Shown here one piece after another: positions 8,068-17,849 of a stretch of 64,000 nt of DNA. A model generated the notes under the pieces. That model worked only from the letters and a program-made list of their open reading frames with translations. It searched no databases and had not been told where the DNA came from. Each line of letters begins with the position of its first letter. Position 1 is the first letter of the stretch. The stretch is from Marivita sp046591575 (GTDB taxonomy: Bacteria > Pseudomonadota > Alphaproteobacteria > Rhodobacterales > Rhodobacteraceae), in the NCBI RefSeq assembly GCF_046591575.1, contig NZ_JBIQWA010000004.1, positions 1 through 64,000 on the forward strand, written 5' to 3'. The position numbers and the translations under genes were made by a program.

Positions 8068-8072
8068 TTATT

Positions 8073-8918
8073 TCATAAGGCTTCGTCTTGGCTCTGACCC
8101 GGCTCAGTGATCCTGACAAGCTCAATCGTGCAATCGGCATGCAGCGGGTCGTCGTGCGAATTGTTCTGCGTACGCCCGATGCCGCCGTGAAACGTCATTT
8201 CGCCGCGCAAGATCAACGGATCAGCCTCTTTTCGAAAGAGCCGATAAACGCGCGTTTCAAGCATGGTGCGCGTTGTCATGAAGTAGCGCGGGACTTCGCG
8301 ATCCGAAAAGCCAAAGGCGGTGATGATGCCCGCTTCACTCGGCGCGGGTAGCGTCTCAGGAAAGCTTTCGATGGTGGGATCGAGCGAGGGGTTGATAATC
8401 GCCTCCGATACGATCAGCGCATCCGACTTTTCAAACGGCTTCATCTCGATCACCGCATAAGCGAATTTTGCGTCCAGATTCTCGATGGGCGATGGCGCGA
8501 ATGAAAAGCCGTCGAAAACGGTGACTTCACCAATGGGGTCTTTGGCTTCATCCCGTACCGCAAAACTGCCCCACGCAAGATAGCGCCCTTCCAGCTCTTC
8601 AAGAGCAATCGGCCTCGGTAGCGGCCTTGCAAAGAAATGGGCAAGCGTTGCCGCCATCTCCTGCACATCTGGCGGCGGGACACTTCCTAGGAACGCCGCA
8701 ACGGCTGCGATGAAATCGTCGGTCTGGCGATGACTGTTCTTCAAGAAACGATCAACGCGCTTGCGCCCGCCTTCGAACGCCATCGCATATCTGGTCGCCT
8801 CGGCAATCCGGTCTGAGAGCTGCTGCGGACTCAGCTCATAATGATCGGCGTAAGCCCGCAACGCTGCGCGCAATCGGTCTCGTTCCTCGTCTGAATAGGC
8901 AGTGATTGGCGCGGCCAT
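8073..8918 (-). CDS. Hypothetical protein of the mobile island
   Basis: A 281-residue soluble protein that I do not recognise. The first 80 residues are helical and charged (SDEERDRLRAALRAYADHY, then LSPQQLSDRIAEATR) and look like a small DNA-binding or protein-interaction domain. The rest (about 100-270) looks like a mixed alpha/beta domain with many strands (FAYAVIEMKPF, GIITAFGFSD, LRGEMTFHGG). There is no signal peptide or membrane segment. It is divergent from the coupling-protein gene, and a palindrome lies between them. Codon use resembles a real gene and the frame is open throughout. Its function is unknown. Confidence 0.75.
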   Translation of the reverse strand: MAAPITAYSDEERDRLRAALRAYADHYELSPQQLSDRIAEATRYAMAFEGGRKRVDRFLKNSHRQTDDFIAAVAAFLGSVPPPDVQEMAATLAHFFARPLPRPIALEELEGRYLAWGSFAVRDEAKDPIGEVTVFDGFSFAPSPIENLDAKFAYAVIEMKPFEKSDALIVSEAIINPSLDPTIESFPETLPAPSEAGIITAFGFSDREVPRYFMTTRTMLETRVYRLFRKEADPLILRGEMTFHGGIGRTQNNSHDDPLHADCTIELVRITEPGQSQDEAL

Positions 8919-8949
8919 TGGCGGGCTTCTTTCGTCCGTGTCCAGCTTG

Positions 8950-8960
8950 TGTCCAGGACA
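8950..8960. promoter_or_regulatory. Palindrome TGTCCAGGACA between divergent genes
   Basis: Five-base arms around one base, with a second TGTCCAGC half-site 11 bases before it (8939). It sits in the 116-bp space between the unknown minus-strand gene (start 8918) and the coupling protein (start 9035). It is a plausible shared operator. Confidence 0.4.
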
Positions 8961-9034
8961 AGGCTAGCCGCTTTCCTGCATTTTTCCAGCAATCGTCTGG
9001 GCGCATGTCGCGCCTGAACTGCCGGAGAAAACCA

Positions 9035-10723
9035 ATGGCTGGAACGAAACCGCAAAACAAAGATGGCTTACCCTTCGGGCAGGTTGTGCTTGGCGTCTCC
9101 ATGATGGCCTTGGCCGCTGGTGCGCCAGAAGTGCTTGGCACGCCCGATGCGGGCGGGCAGCTTTTCCTGACGCTCCTTGGCGGTGCTGGCGGGCTCAACA
9201 CGCTCTCGGGTCTGGTCGGCATGATGAATGCGGCGGCGCGTAAACAGCGCCGCGATCAGGCCGAAGTCACCAGCGGCATTTATGGCGAGGCGGATTTCGC
9301 TTCGCTCGATGACTGTGAAGCTGCGGGGCTGCTCGATCCGAACGGGCTTTATTTGGGCACGCTCGATGGCGAGCCGCTTTTCTTCTCGGGCAAGTCACAC
9401 CTTTTGACGGTTGCGCCCGCACGGCAAGGCAAGGGTATCGGGACAGTGATTCCGAACCTTTTGCACTTTCAGGGCGCGGTCATTGTCACCGATCCCAAGG
9501 GCGAGCTGGCCGCAGTGACGGCGCAGCACCGCGCGGAGCGCTTCGGGCAGAAGGTTGTGGTTCTCAACCCTTGGGGGCTGAACGGCCTGCCGCAACAGCG
9601 GATCAATCCGCTGCAAGAGCTGATCTATCTGGCAAGCGATGTCACGCTTCAGCGCGGCCTCACCGACAAAGTGAAGGCCATTGCCTTGCAGCTTTTGCCT
9701 GAGCCGGAAGATCAGAAGAACAGGTTCTTCCGCGAAGGGTCGCGAACCGCCATTCGGTTTGTGCTTCTGGCTTTGGCAATGCTGCACCCTGAGCGCTGCA
9801 CCTTGCCCGAAGTATGGCGCGTGTTGGCCAATCAAAGAAAGCTGCGCGAGCTTGGTACGAAGGCGCGCGAATCGATGGTTCTGGGCGGCGTACTGTCGGA
9901 GCTCGCGGACGATCTGCTCGCAACAATGGAAGATAGCCCGGACCAGTTTGCGGACTTTCGGACGGGCGCTGTGCAGGCGCTCGATGTCTATGCACCGGGC
10001 GGCTATCTGGCCGATGCCGTGAGCGGATCGGGCGTTGATCTGGCCGATCTGAAGAACGGCGATGTCAGTGTCTATCTGGCTTTTCCGCAAGAACGCATTG
10101 CTTCGCACGGCGCAGCACTCGGGCTGATCGTGAATGAAGCCATCTCGGCGGTCTCGCGGGCGGATGGCGCGGGCGAGGTTCTGTTCATGCTCGATGAGTT
10201 CGCCAACCTCGGCAAGCTCGACGGGCTCGCGGGAAACCTCACGGGACTGCCCGGTCTCGGTATTCGGCTCTGGATGGTGGTGCAGGAGCTCGCGGAGCTG
10301 ACAAGGCTCTATGGCCCGAACACCGCGAAGACGATCCTCTCGCAATCCGAAGTGCAGCAATTCTTCGCGGTCAACGATCATGACCTCGCAGAAAAGCTCT
10401 CGAAACGGATGGGGCAGCGGACGGTCAAGACACGCTCGCTGAACCTCGGCAAATCCGAAGATGAGGATATCGGCGAAAGCCTTGGCGAGACGGGTCAACC
10501 GCTCATGCGCCCTGAAGAGATCATGCAGATGGATCGATCTGATCAGCTGATCTTTGCAGGCGGCGGAAAGCCGATCCGCGCGCAACGCCCGCCCTTCTGG
10601 TTCGTCGACCCTTGGCAGGGCTGGGCTGAAAGCAATCCCGTCGAGGGCGACTACCCGAAACCAAAACCACTGTTCAGCCTTCGCTACGGGCTGAACCAAC
10701 GCGGCGAAAACGATGACGAGTGA
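9035..10723 (+). CDS. VirD4/TraG-like type IV coupling protein
   Basis: Coupling proteins are hexameric ATPases that bring relaxase-bound DNA to a type IV secretion channel at the inner membrane. This 562-residue protein has the family Walker A form (APARQGKGIGTVIPN, about 127-141) followed by the usual TDPKGE. Walker B is LFMLDEFANLGKL (382-394). The N terminus has only weak hydrophobic segments (about 12-30 and 42-65), so membrane anchoring is uncertain. The start at 9035 is chosen because CGGAG lies at 9023-9027; an earlier ATG at 8906 would overlap the divergent gene. Two small genes follow closely. No relaxase or VirB gene is in view. Confidence 0.88.
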   Translation: MAGTKPQNKDGLPFGQVVLGVSMMALAAGAPEVLGTPDAGGQLFLTLLGGAGGLNTLSGLVGMMNAAARKQRRDQAEVTSGIYGEADFASLDDCEAAGLLDPNGLYLGTLDGEPLFFSGKSHLLTVAPARQGKGIGTVIPNLLHFQGAVIVTDPKGELAAVTAQHRAERFGQKVVVLNPWGLNGLPQQRINPLQELIYLASDVTLQRGLTDKVKAIALQLLPEPEDQKNRFFREGSRTAIRFVLLALAMLHPERCTLPEVWRVLANQRKLRELGTKARESMVLGGVLSELADDLLATMEDSPDQFADFRTGAVQALDVYAPGGYLADAVSGSGVDLADLKNGDVSVYLAFPQERIASHGAALGLIVNEAISAVSRADGAGEVLFMLDEFANLGKLDGLAGNLTGLPGLGIRLWMVVQELAELTRLYGPNTAKTILSQSEVQQFFAVNDHDLAEKLSKRMGQRTVKTRSLNLGKSEDEDIGESLGETGQPLMRPEEIMQMDRSDQLIFAGGGKPIRAQRPPFWFVDPWQGWAESNPVEGDYPKPKPLFSLRYGLNQRGENDDE

Positions 10724-10733
10724 GGACAAGACA

Positions 10734-11060
10734 ATGACAAACAGAAAGATTGAAGTGGTCGGCCAGAATCGCAGGCGCAAGAAAGCAGGCGGCAGCGTTG
10801 GGGGTGCGATGGGCAAGTTTGCCCTTCGCCTCATCATGCACCCGGCTTCCATCGGGGTCGGCGTTCTCACGCTCGCGGGCTTCGCCTTCGGCACGCCGCA
10901 TGTTGCTTGGGAATATGGCTGCGCGCATCCGCGCCACAGCGCGTGGAGCGAATGTCGGCAAATCTCGTGGTGCGCCTATTACGGCTTCCAGGGCAGACGG
11001 ACGGATCGTCCTGACGTCGGCGAACGCTGCGACCTCATCCGGCTCATGCCGATCAAGTAA
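10734..11060 (+). CDS. Small membrane protein downstream of the coupling protein
   Basis: A 108-residue protein with a very basic start (about residues 5-20, QNRRRKKAGG), one or two hydrophobic stretches (about 30-60) and a cysteine-containing C-terminal half (GCAHPRHSAWSECRQISWCAYYG). The start is placed at 10734, ten bases past the coupling-protein stop, because GAGG at 10722-10725 gives a ribosome site. The position suggests a partner of the coupling protein in transfer or in the island's own function. I recognise no family. Confidence 0.65.
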   Translation: MTNRKIEVVGQNRRRKKAGGSVGGAMGKFALRLIMHPASIGVGVLTLAGFAFGTPHVAWEYGCAHPRHSAWSECRQISWCAYYGFQGRRTDRPDVGERCDLIRLMPIK

Positions 11061-11082
11061 CCCGATCAAAGGATACGATGCG

Positions 11083-11364
11083 ATGAAGACCTACACCCAC
11101 ACGTTTGAGTTCTGCCCGTTTCAGACGCGTCAGCTTGAGCTGCTGCGACGTCTGCACAATCCGCATGATGACAGCCTGCACCTGACCACTAAGCAGGTCA
11201 TGAACGCGGGTTTCGATCACAAGCTTCGCAATGCCTATGACCGCATTGCCCACAGTCACTATGACGACTTCGAAGCGCTGATCGAAAGGGTGATCCGTGA
11301 GGACGAACGCGCAAACCTACGGTCGGGCTTTTTGTCTGATCTCGACCACGACATTCCGTTCTAA
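11083..11364 (+). CDS. Small hypothetical protein of the mobile island
   Basis: A 93-residue acidic, histidine-rich soluble protein, starting MKTYTHTFEFCPFQTRQLEL. The start is chosen at 11083 because AAAGGA precedes it by about ten bases and the upstream frame is a shadow of the previous gene. It follows the previous stop by 22 bases, so co-transcription with the coupling protein is likely. The family is not recognised. Confidence 0.65.
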   Translation: MKTYTHTFEFCPFQTRQLELLRRLHNPHDDSLHLTTKQVMNAGFDHKLRNAYDRIAHSHYDDFEALIERVIREDERANLRSGFLSDLDHDIPF

Positions 11365-11417
11365 CCCGCAGAATTTGTAGGGTTACAGCGGATTATGGTA
11401 AAATATAAATATAGGGA

Positions 11418-11437
11418 CATCTCGATAAGTAGAGATG
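11418..11437. promoter_or_regulatory. Inverted repeat CATCTC/GAGATG before the recombinase gene pair
   Basis: Six-base arms with an 8-base centre, located 9 bases before the ATG at 11446. A weak promoter (TTGTAG 11375-11380, 18 bases, TAAAAT 11399-11404) lies just ahead, so a bound repressor would block it. Confidence 0.4.
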
Positions 11438-11445
11438 ATGTAACT

Positions 11446-11775
11446 ATGACGAATATACACGATGACAAAAAGGGCGAGTTGAGCTTTGCCTTCAGTGAGC
11501 ACGCGCGCCCGATTCTGACGGTCGATGTCGAGAGGTATCAATCCTATCTCGATGATACTGACATGACAGACGAGCAAAAACAGGCCTTTATCGAGGCCCT
11601 ATGGTCAATCGTCGTTTGTTTTGTCGATCTCGGCTTCGGCGTGCATCCGCTCCAGGAAGTGTGTGGACAGAATGACGAAAAAGCCATTTCTGACGCGCCT
11701 TCCATCGTTTCTGATGTATATTTGGAGCATTCCGACAACGATGAACAAGATGAATTGGAGCACCAGCCCCAGTAA
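11446..11775 (+). CDS. Small acidic protein paired with the serine recombinase
   Basis: A 109-residue acidic protein starting MTNIHDDKKGELSFAFSEHA. An in-frame start at 11395 exists, but it would place the palindrome and promoter inside the gene. It ends 11 bases before the recombinase start, so the two form an operon. Short proteins with similar wording (FAFSEHARPIL, DLGFGVHPLQEVCGQ) commonly sit immediately before large serine recombinases in alphaproteobacterial islands. A role as a recombinase accessory or directionality factor is an inference from position. Confidence 0.7.
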   Translation: MTNIHDDKKGELSFAFSEHARPILTVDVERYQSYLDDTDMTDEQKQAFIEALWSIVVCFVDLGFGVHPLQEVCGQNDEKAISDAPSIVSDVYLEHSDNDEQDELEHQPQ

Positions 11776-11786
11776 AGAGATGAGTC

Positions 11787-13743
<1,957 letters not shown>

Positions 13744-13760
<17 letters not shown>

Positions 13761-15891
13761 GTTCGAGGCGGCGTTGGTGCAGGACCGGTTCGGTATAGCC
13801 CGACGGTTGCACACGGCCGTCAAAGACCAGGTCACAGGCGGCCTGGAAGGCGATGCCATCAAAGCCCGGTGCCATTGGCGTGTAATTCGGATCGCCTGCG
13901 TTCTGATCGTCGACGACCTTGGCCATGCGTTGCATGATCGACATCACCTCGTCCCGGGTCACGATGTTGTGGTGCAGCCAGTTGGCGATATGTTGCGCGC
14001 TGATGCGGCAGGTGGCGCGGTCTTCCATGAGGCCGATATTGTTGATGTCGGGCACTTTGGAACATCCGACGCCCTGATCAATCCAGCGCACCACATATCC
14101 CAGAATGCCCTGTGCGTTGTTTTCGACTTCTCTGGTGACTTGTGCGCTGTTCCATTTGCGATAGCTGGCCAGCGGAATGTCGAGGATGATGTCCACATGT
14201 GCGCGGCGTCCGCCTTGGAGGAGTTTGTTCTGAACCGCAAAGACATCCACTTTGTGGTAATGCAGCGCATGCAGGGTTGCGGCGGTGGGCGATGGCACCC
14301 AGGCGCAATTCGCGCCGGCCTGTGGATGGGCGATCTTTTGTTCGATCATCGCCGCCATCATGTCGGGCATGGCCCACATGCCCTTGCCGATCTGCGCCTT
14401 GCCGGACAAGCCGCATTCGAGCCCGATATCGACATTGCGATCTTCGTAGCCGCCGATCCAGGCCTTGCGCTTGATGAAATCCTTGCGGCTGAACGGGCCG
14501 GCCTCCATCGAGGTGTGGATCTCGTCGCCGGTGCGGTCCAGAAAGCCCGTGTTGATGAACGCGACGCGGTGCTTGGCGGCGCGGATGCATTCCTTGAGGT
14601 TCACCGATGTGCGGCGTTCTTCGTCCATGATGCCCAGCTTGACAGTATATTGCGGCAGGCCCAGCGCTTGTTCGACAAAGGTGAATGTTTCGTCGGCAAA
14701 CGCCACTTCGGCGGGTCCGTGCAGCTTGGGTTTGACCACATAGACCGATCCGGTATGCGAATTGCGCAGGCCTGTCGTCTTGGCCAAGTCATGTTTGGCA
14801 ATCAGCGCGGTGATCATCGCGTCCATCAGACCCTCGAAGATTTCCGAGCCATCGCGCAGCAGGATCGCGGGATTGGTCATCAGATGCCCGACATTGCGTA
14901 CCAGCATCAGCGCACGGCCCTTGATCGTCACCTCGCCGCCATCTGGCGCTGTGTATGTGCGGTCTGGATTGAGCGCCCGGGTCACAGTCTGGCCGCCCTT
15001 TTCAAAGCTTTCGGACAGATCGCCCTTCATCAAGCCAAGCCAGTTGGAATAGGCCAATGTCTTGTCTTCGGCATCCACGCAGGCGACCGAATCTTCGCAA
15101 TCCATGATGGCCGAGATGGCACTTTCCAGACGCACATCGGCCAGACCCGCCTGATCGCGGCTGCCGATCGGATGGGTTCGGTCAAAGACCAGTTCAACGT
15201 GCAGCCCGTGGTTTTTCAACAAAACCGCATCCGGGGCTTTGGGATGGCCCGTGTAACCAATAAATTTCGATGGGTCCGTGAGCGGCATGTCGTCCACCAG
15301 CAAGACCCCGTCATGCACATAGTAACGACGCGCGTCGGCATGGCTGGTTCCGTCAAGCGGAAACGCTTCGTCGAGGAACACGCGGGCCCGTGCGACAACA
15401 CGCGCGCCCCGGCCCTTGTCATACCCGCCTTTCGGTGCGGGCGATCCCATGGCATCGGTGCCATACAGCCCGTCATACAAGCTGCCCCAGCGGGCATTGG
15501 CGGCGTTCAGCGCGTAGCGGGCGTTGGTGATCGGCACCACCAGTTGCGGGCCGGGGACCGTCGCGATTTCCGGATCGGTATTGGCCGTTTCAATCTCGAA
15601 CCCGTCGCCTTCGGGCAAAAGATAGCCAATCTCGGTCAGGAACGCCTTGTAGGCTTCGTGATCATGGGGCTGGTTGCGGTGACGGATATGCCAGTCGTCG
15701 ATTTGCGTCTGGAGGCTGTTCCGGATCTTCAAAAGCTCTGCATTTCTTGGACCAAACTCGTGCGCAAGTGTTGACAGCGCCGTCCAGAACGCATCCGCCT
15801 CGACGCCGGTGCCCGGCAATGCCTGACCCTCGACAAAGTCGTGCAACACCTGATCCACCTGCAATCCGTGGCGTTCAATCCGCGTGGCCAT
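13744..15891 (-). CDS. glcB: Malate synthase G
   Basis: Condenses glyoxylate with acetyl-CoA to malate, in the glyoxylate or glycolate pathway in the cytosol. The 715-residue length fits the monomeric G isoform. Visible signatures are the acidic stretch MDCEDSVACVDAEDK, the arginine-containing RALMLVRNVGHLMTNPAI, and the C-terminal DINNIGLMEDRATCRISAQHI with the catalytic aspartate. The start at 15891 is supported by AGGAGA seven bases upstream; the frame is open further up but overlaps the DUF2256 gene. It is read towards the island boundary and ends next to the GC-rich hairpin repeat. Its last bases are overlapped by the runaway recombinase frame. Confidence 0.95.
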
Positions 15892-15980
15892 GCCGCGTCT
15901 CCTATCGTTTGTATACCGTGGTGCTCCATTAGGAAGAAAGCACCTGGACCGCAACCGCGTCGGGCGGGTATTTTTCGGGA

Positions 15981-16139
15981 CTACCGCTGTGGCCGCTTTT
16001 TTCCGGTACGTCGGCACCGTTCAGAGCAATATCGTACCTCGTCCCAGACCTTTTCCCATTTTTTACGCCAGGTGAACGGCAAGCCACATGACGCGCAGGT
16101 TTTGCTGGGCAGGTCGGATTTCTTGCGGTGTCTGGCCAT
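15981..16139 (-). CDS. DUF2256 zinc-ribbon-like small protein
   Basis: This 52-residue protein starts MARHRKKSDLPSKTCASCG. It has four cysteines in a zinc-binding arrangement (C15, C18, C38, C42), tryptophans between them and a basic tail. These features match the DUF2256 family, which is often found beside photolyase/cryptochrome genes. Its ATG shares one base with the photolyase stop (TGATG), so translation is coupled. It may load or stabilise the photolyase or act on DNA, but the role of the family is not known to me. Confidence 0.85.
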   Translation of the reverse strand: MARHRKKSDLPSKTCASCGLPFTWRKKWEKVWDEVRYCSERCRRTGKKRPQR

Positions 16140-17668
16140 CAAAGATCAAGTTTCAACTGACTGTCCTCGGGTGCAGAACGACGCGGTTTGCGCTTGGGTT
16201 TGTCCGCAATCCGGTCGTTCACAAAATGCCCCGCACTGTCTTTGCGACTTGCATGTTTGTGAATGACGCGCTGCGTCTCGGTGCGGTCGGCGCTGCCGCG
16301 CAGAGAGAAAATTCTTTGGCGTGCGACCCGCGCCGCCTGGGCGACATCGACAATCGGCATGGGGTATGTTTTGCCAAGGACCTGTCCTGCCCCGTCCCAC
16401 ATCCAGGGCGCGTGCAGATGTTGGTCCGGCACCATCGCCAGTTCCGGAACCCAACGGCGGGTGAAAACACCAGTGGGATCTTGATCACCGCCCTGCTTGA
16501 TCGGATTGTAAATACGCGGTGTGTTGATGCCTGTCGTGCCGGATTGCATCTGCATTTGTGACCAATGGATGCCCGGTTCGTAATCGGTGAACATCCGCGC
16601 CAGGTGCCGCCCCGTGCTGCGCCAATCCAGCCAGAGATGATAGCTGGCCACTGCGACAACCATGGCCCGCATCCGGAAGTTCAACCAGCCTGTGGCCTTA
16701 AGCGACCGCATGCACGCATCAAGGAATGGCATCCCGGTTTCGCCAGCCTCCCATGCGGCGAGCCGTGTGCGGTCCGGTTCGAGCGGGCGCATGCCTTCAT
16801 ACGCACGGTGCAGGCAGCGATACTCCAGAGCGGGCTCGTCCTCGAGTTTTTGCATGAAGTGGTCACGCCAGGCAAGGCGGGATTGAAAGGATTTCAGGCT
16901 ACCGGCCCAGCCATCCCGCGGCCCGCCCTTGACCTCGCGCTGGCGCGCCGCGCAGGCTTGGCTGACCTCACGGACGGACACCGTGCCAAGGGCCAGATGC
17001 GGGCTGAGCCGGGAACACGCAATGGCCCCGTCCAGCGGCGAGGACATGTCTTTGCGGTATGTTCGGCCCCGTTCGGCCAAAAAACCACCAAGATGTGACA
17101 TTGCGTGTTCGCGCCCGCCCTTTTGCCGATCGGGACAGGGGTCCTGTGCCGTCAGAACCGGGACCGGGTCGGACGCCAGCGATACCGGAGGCAGAGCTCT
17201 GGGCGGGTCAAGCTGGGGCTGAGATACAAAGCGATTGCGATGTTTCGCCCATCCATCGCGGCCATCAAGCCGCCGCACCACACCGCATTGCGGCATTTCG
17301 GTCCACTCGATTCCCTGCGCTCTGGCCCACAGCGCCACGGATTTGTCGCGCGCAAACGTCCAGGCATTTCCAGTTTCCTCATGACTGATCATCTGGGTAA
17401 AGGCGACGGTCCTGTGCAGCTGATCAAGCGTTTCAACCGCATCGCCGACGCGGATGACAAGATCGCTGCCAAGGCCGCGCAGATCGCGGCGCAAACTGCT
17501 CAGACACTCTTGCAAAAACGCATACTGCCGGCCCGACATGTCCGGCAATGCCCAGTATTCCGGCTCTAGGAGATACACGGGCAAAACCGCATCCTTCGCG
17601 GCCGCCCAGGCCAATGCCGGGTGATCCGTTATGCGCAAATCGCGTTTGAACCAAACAAGTGTCGTCAT
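16139..17668 (-). CDS. Cryptochrome/deoxyribodipyrimidine photolyase family protein
   Basis: A 509-residue flavoprotein for light-driven DNA repair or light sensing. The N-terminal alpha/beta domain begins TTLVWFKRDLRITDHPAL. The C-terminal FAD domain has LSPHLALGTVSVRE, WRDHF, and GINTPRIYNPIKQGGDQDP leading into FTRRWVPEL. The tail is basic (about 490-500). The start at 17668 matches the conserved beginning; an upstream in-frame ATG would add 14 atypical residues. It is followed by the DUF2256 gene with a one-base overlap and is divergent from pepN. Which photoproduct it repairs, or whether it is a pure sensor, cannot be told from sequence alone. Confidence 0.9.
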   Translation of the reverse strand: MTTLVWFKRDLRITDHPALAWAAAKDAVLPVYLLEPEYWALPDMSGRQYAFLQECLSSLRRDLRGLGSDLVIRVGDAVETLDQLHRTVAFTQMISHEETGNAWTFARDKSVALWARAQGIEWTEMPQCGVVRRLDGRDGWAKHRNRFVSQPQLDPPRALPPVSLASDPVPVLTAQDPCPDRQKGGREHAMSHLGGFLAERGRTYRKDMSSPLDGAIACSRLSPHLALGTVSVREVSQACAARQREVKGGPRDGWAGSLKSFQSRLAWRDHFMQKLEDEPALEYRCLHRAYEGMRPLEPDRTRLAAWEAGETGMPFLDACMRSLKATGWLNFRMRAMVVAVASYHLWLDWRSTGRHLARMFTDYEPGIHWSQMQMQSGTTGINTPRIYNPIKQGGDQDPTGVFTRRWVPELAMVPDQHLHAPWMWDGAGQVLGKTYPMPIVDVAQAARVARQRIFSLRGSADRTETQRVIHKHASRKDSAGHFVNDRIADKPKRKPRRSAPEDSQLKLDL

Positions 17669-17720
17669 GTGGCAGCAAATAGGGGAAGGGCGGCGTTTGA
17701 ACAGGTCCATTCGTTCGGCA

Positions 17721-17736
17721 AAGGTAAGGTAAGACC
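17721..17736 (-). promoter_or_regulatory. Shared upstream motif, photolyase copy
   Basis: Read towards the photolyase gene the site is GGTCTTACCTTACCTT, ending 52 bases before the start codon. A near-identical site precedes pepN at 17805-17821 in the matching orientation. Confidence 0.45.
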
Positions 17737-17804
17737 AGTGCAGGCGTCAGGGTCCCATTGACATCGCTGCGTGCCCGCAACCCGTTTTCCTTCTTTGCGA
17801 ACCC

Positions 17805-17821
17805 GGTCTACACCTTACCTT
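17805..17821 (+). promoter_or_regulatory. Shared upstream motif, pepN copy
   Basis: GGTCTACACCTTACCTT ends 28 bases before the pepN start. It shares GGTCT and ACCTTACCTT with the site before the photolyase. Two copies pointing outwards in one divergent promoter region suggest a common regulator or sigma factor. Confidence 0.45.
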
Positions 17822-17849
17822 AATCGCAGACACCAGACCGGAGCCCTTT

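Larger units (their letters stand above)
7427..8072. other. 645-bp non-coding region packed with repeats and hairpins
   Basis: No convincing gene lies here: open frames of 84 and 160 codons exist but have odd composition and cross the repeats. The stretch holds the hsd promoter, three 15-bp iterons, two related palindromes, two similar two-part hairpins about 86 bp apart, and three GC-rich hairpins of the GGGG/CCCC kind (about 7656-7678, 7761-7781, 7905-7927). It also holds a 15-bp palindrome and two 16-bp direct repeats. It separates the restriction module from the transfer-like module. Candidates are an oriT, a plasmid-type origin or partition site, or a structured RNA; the sequence alone does not decide. 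Confidence 0.6.

Noticed and set aside
9395..10894. 499-codon minus-strand frame opposite the coupling protein
   Set aside because: Covers the coupling protein and the next gene in antisense; no signal supports it.
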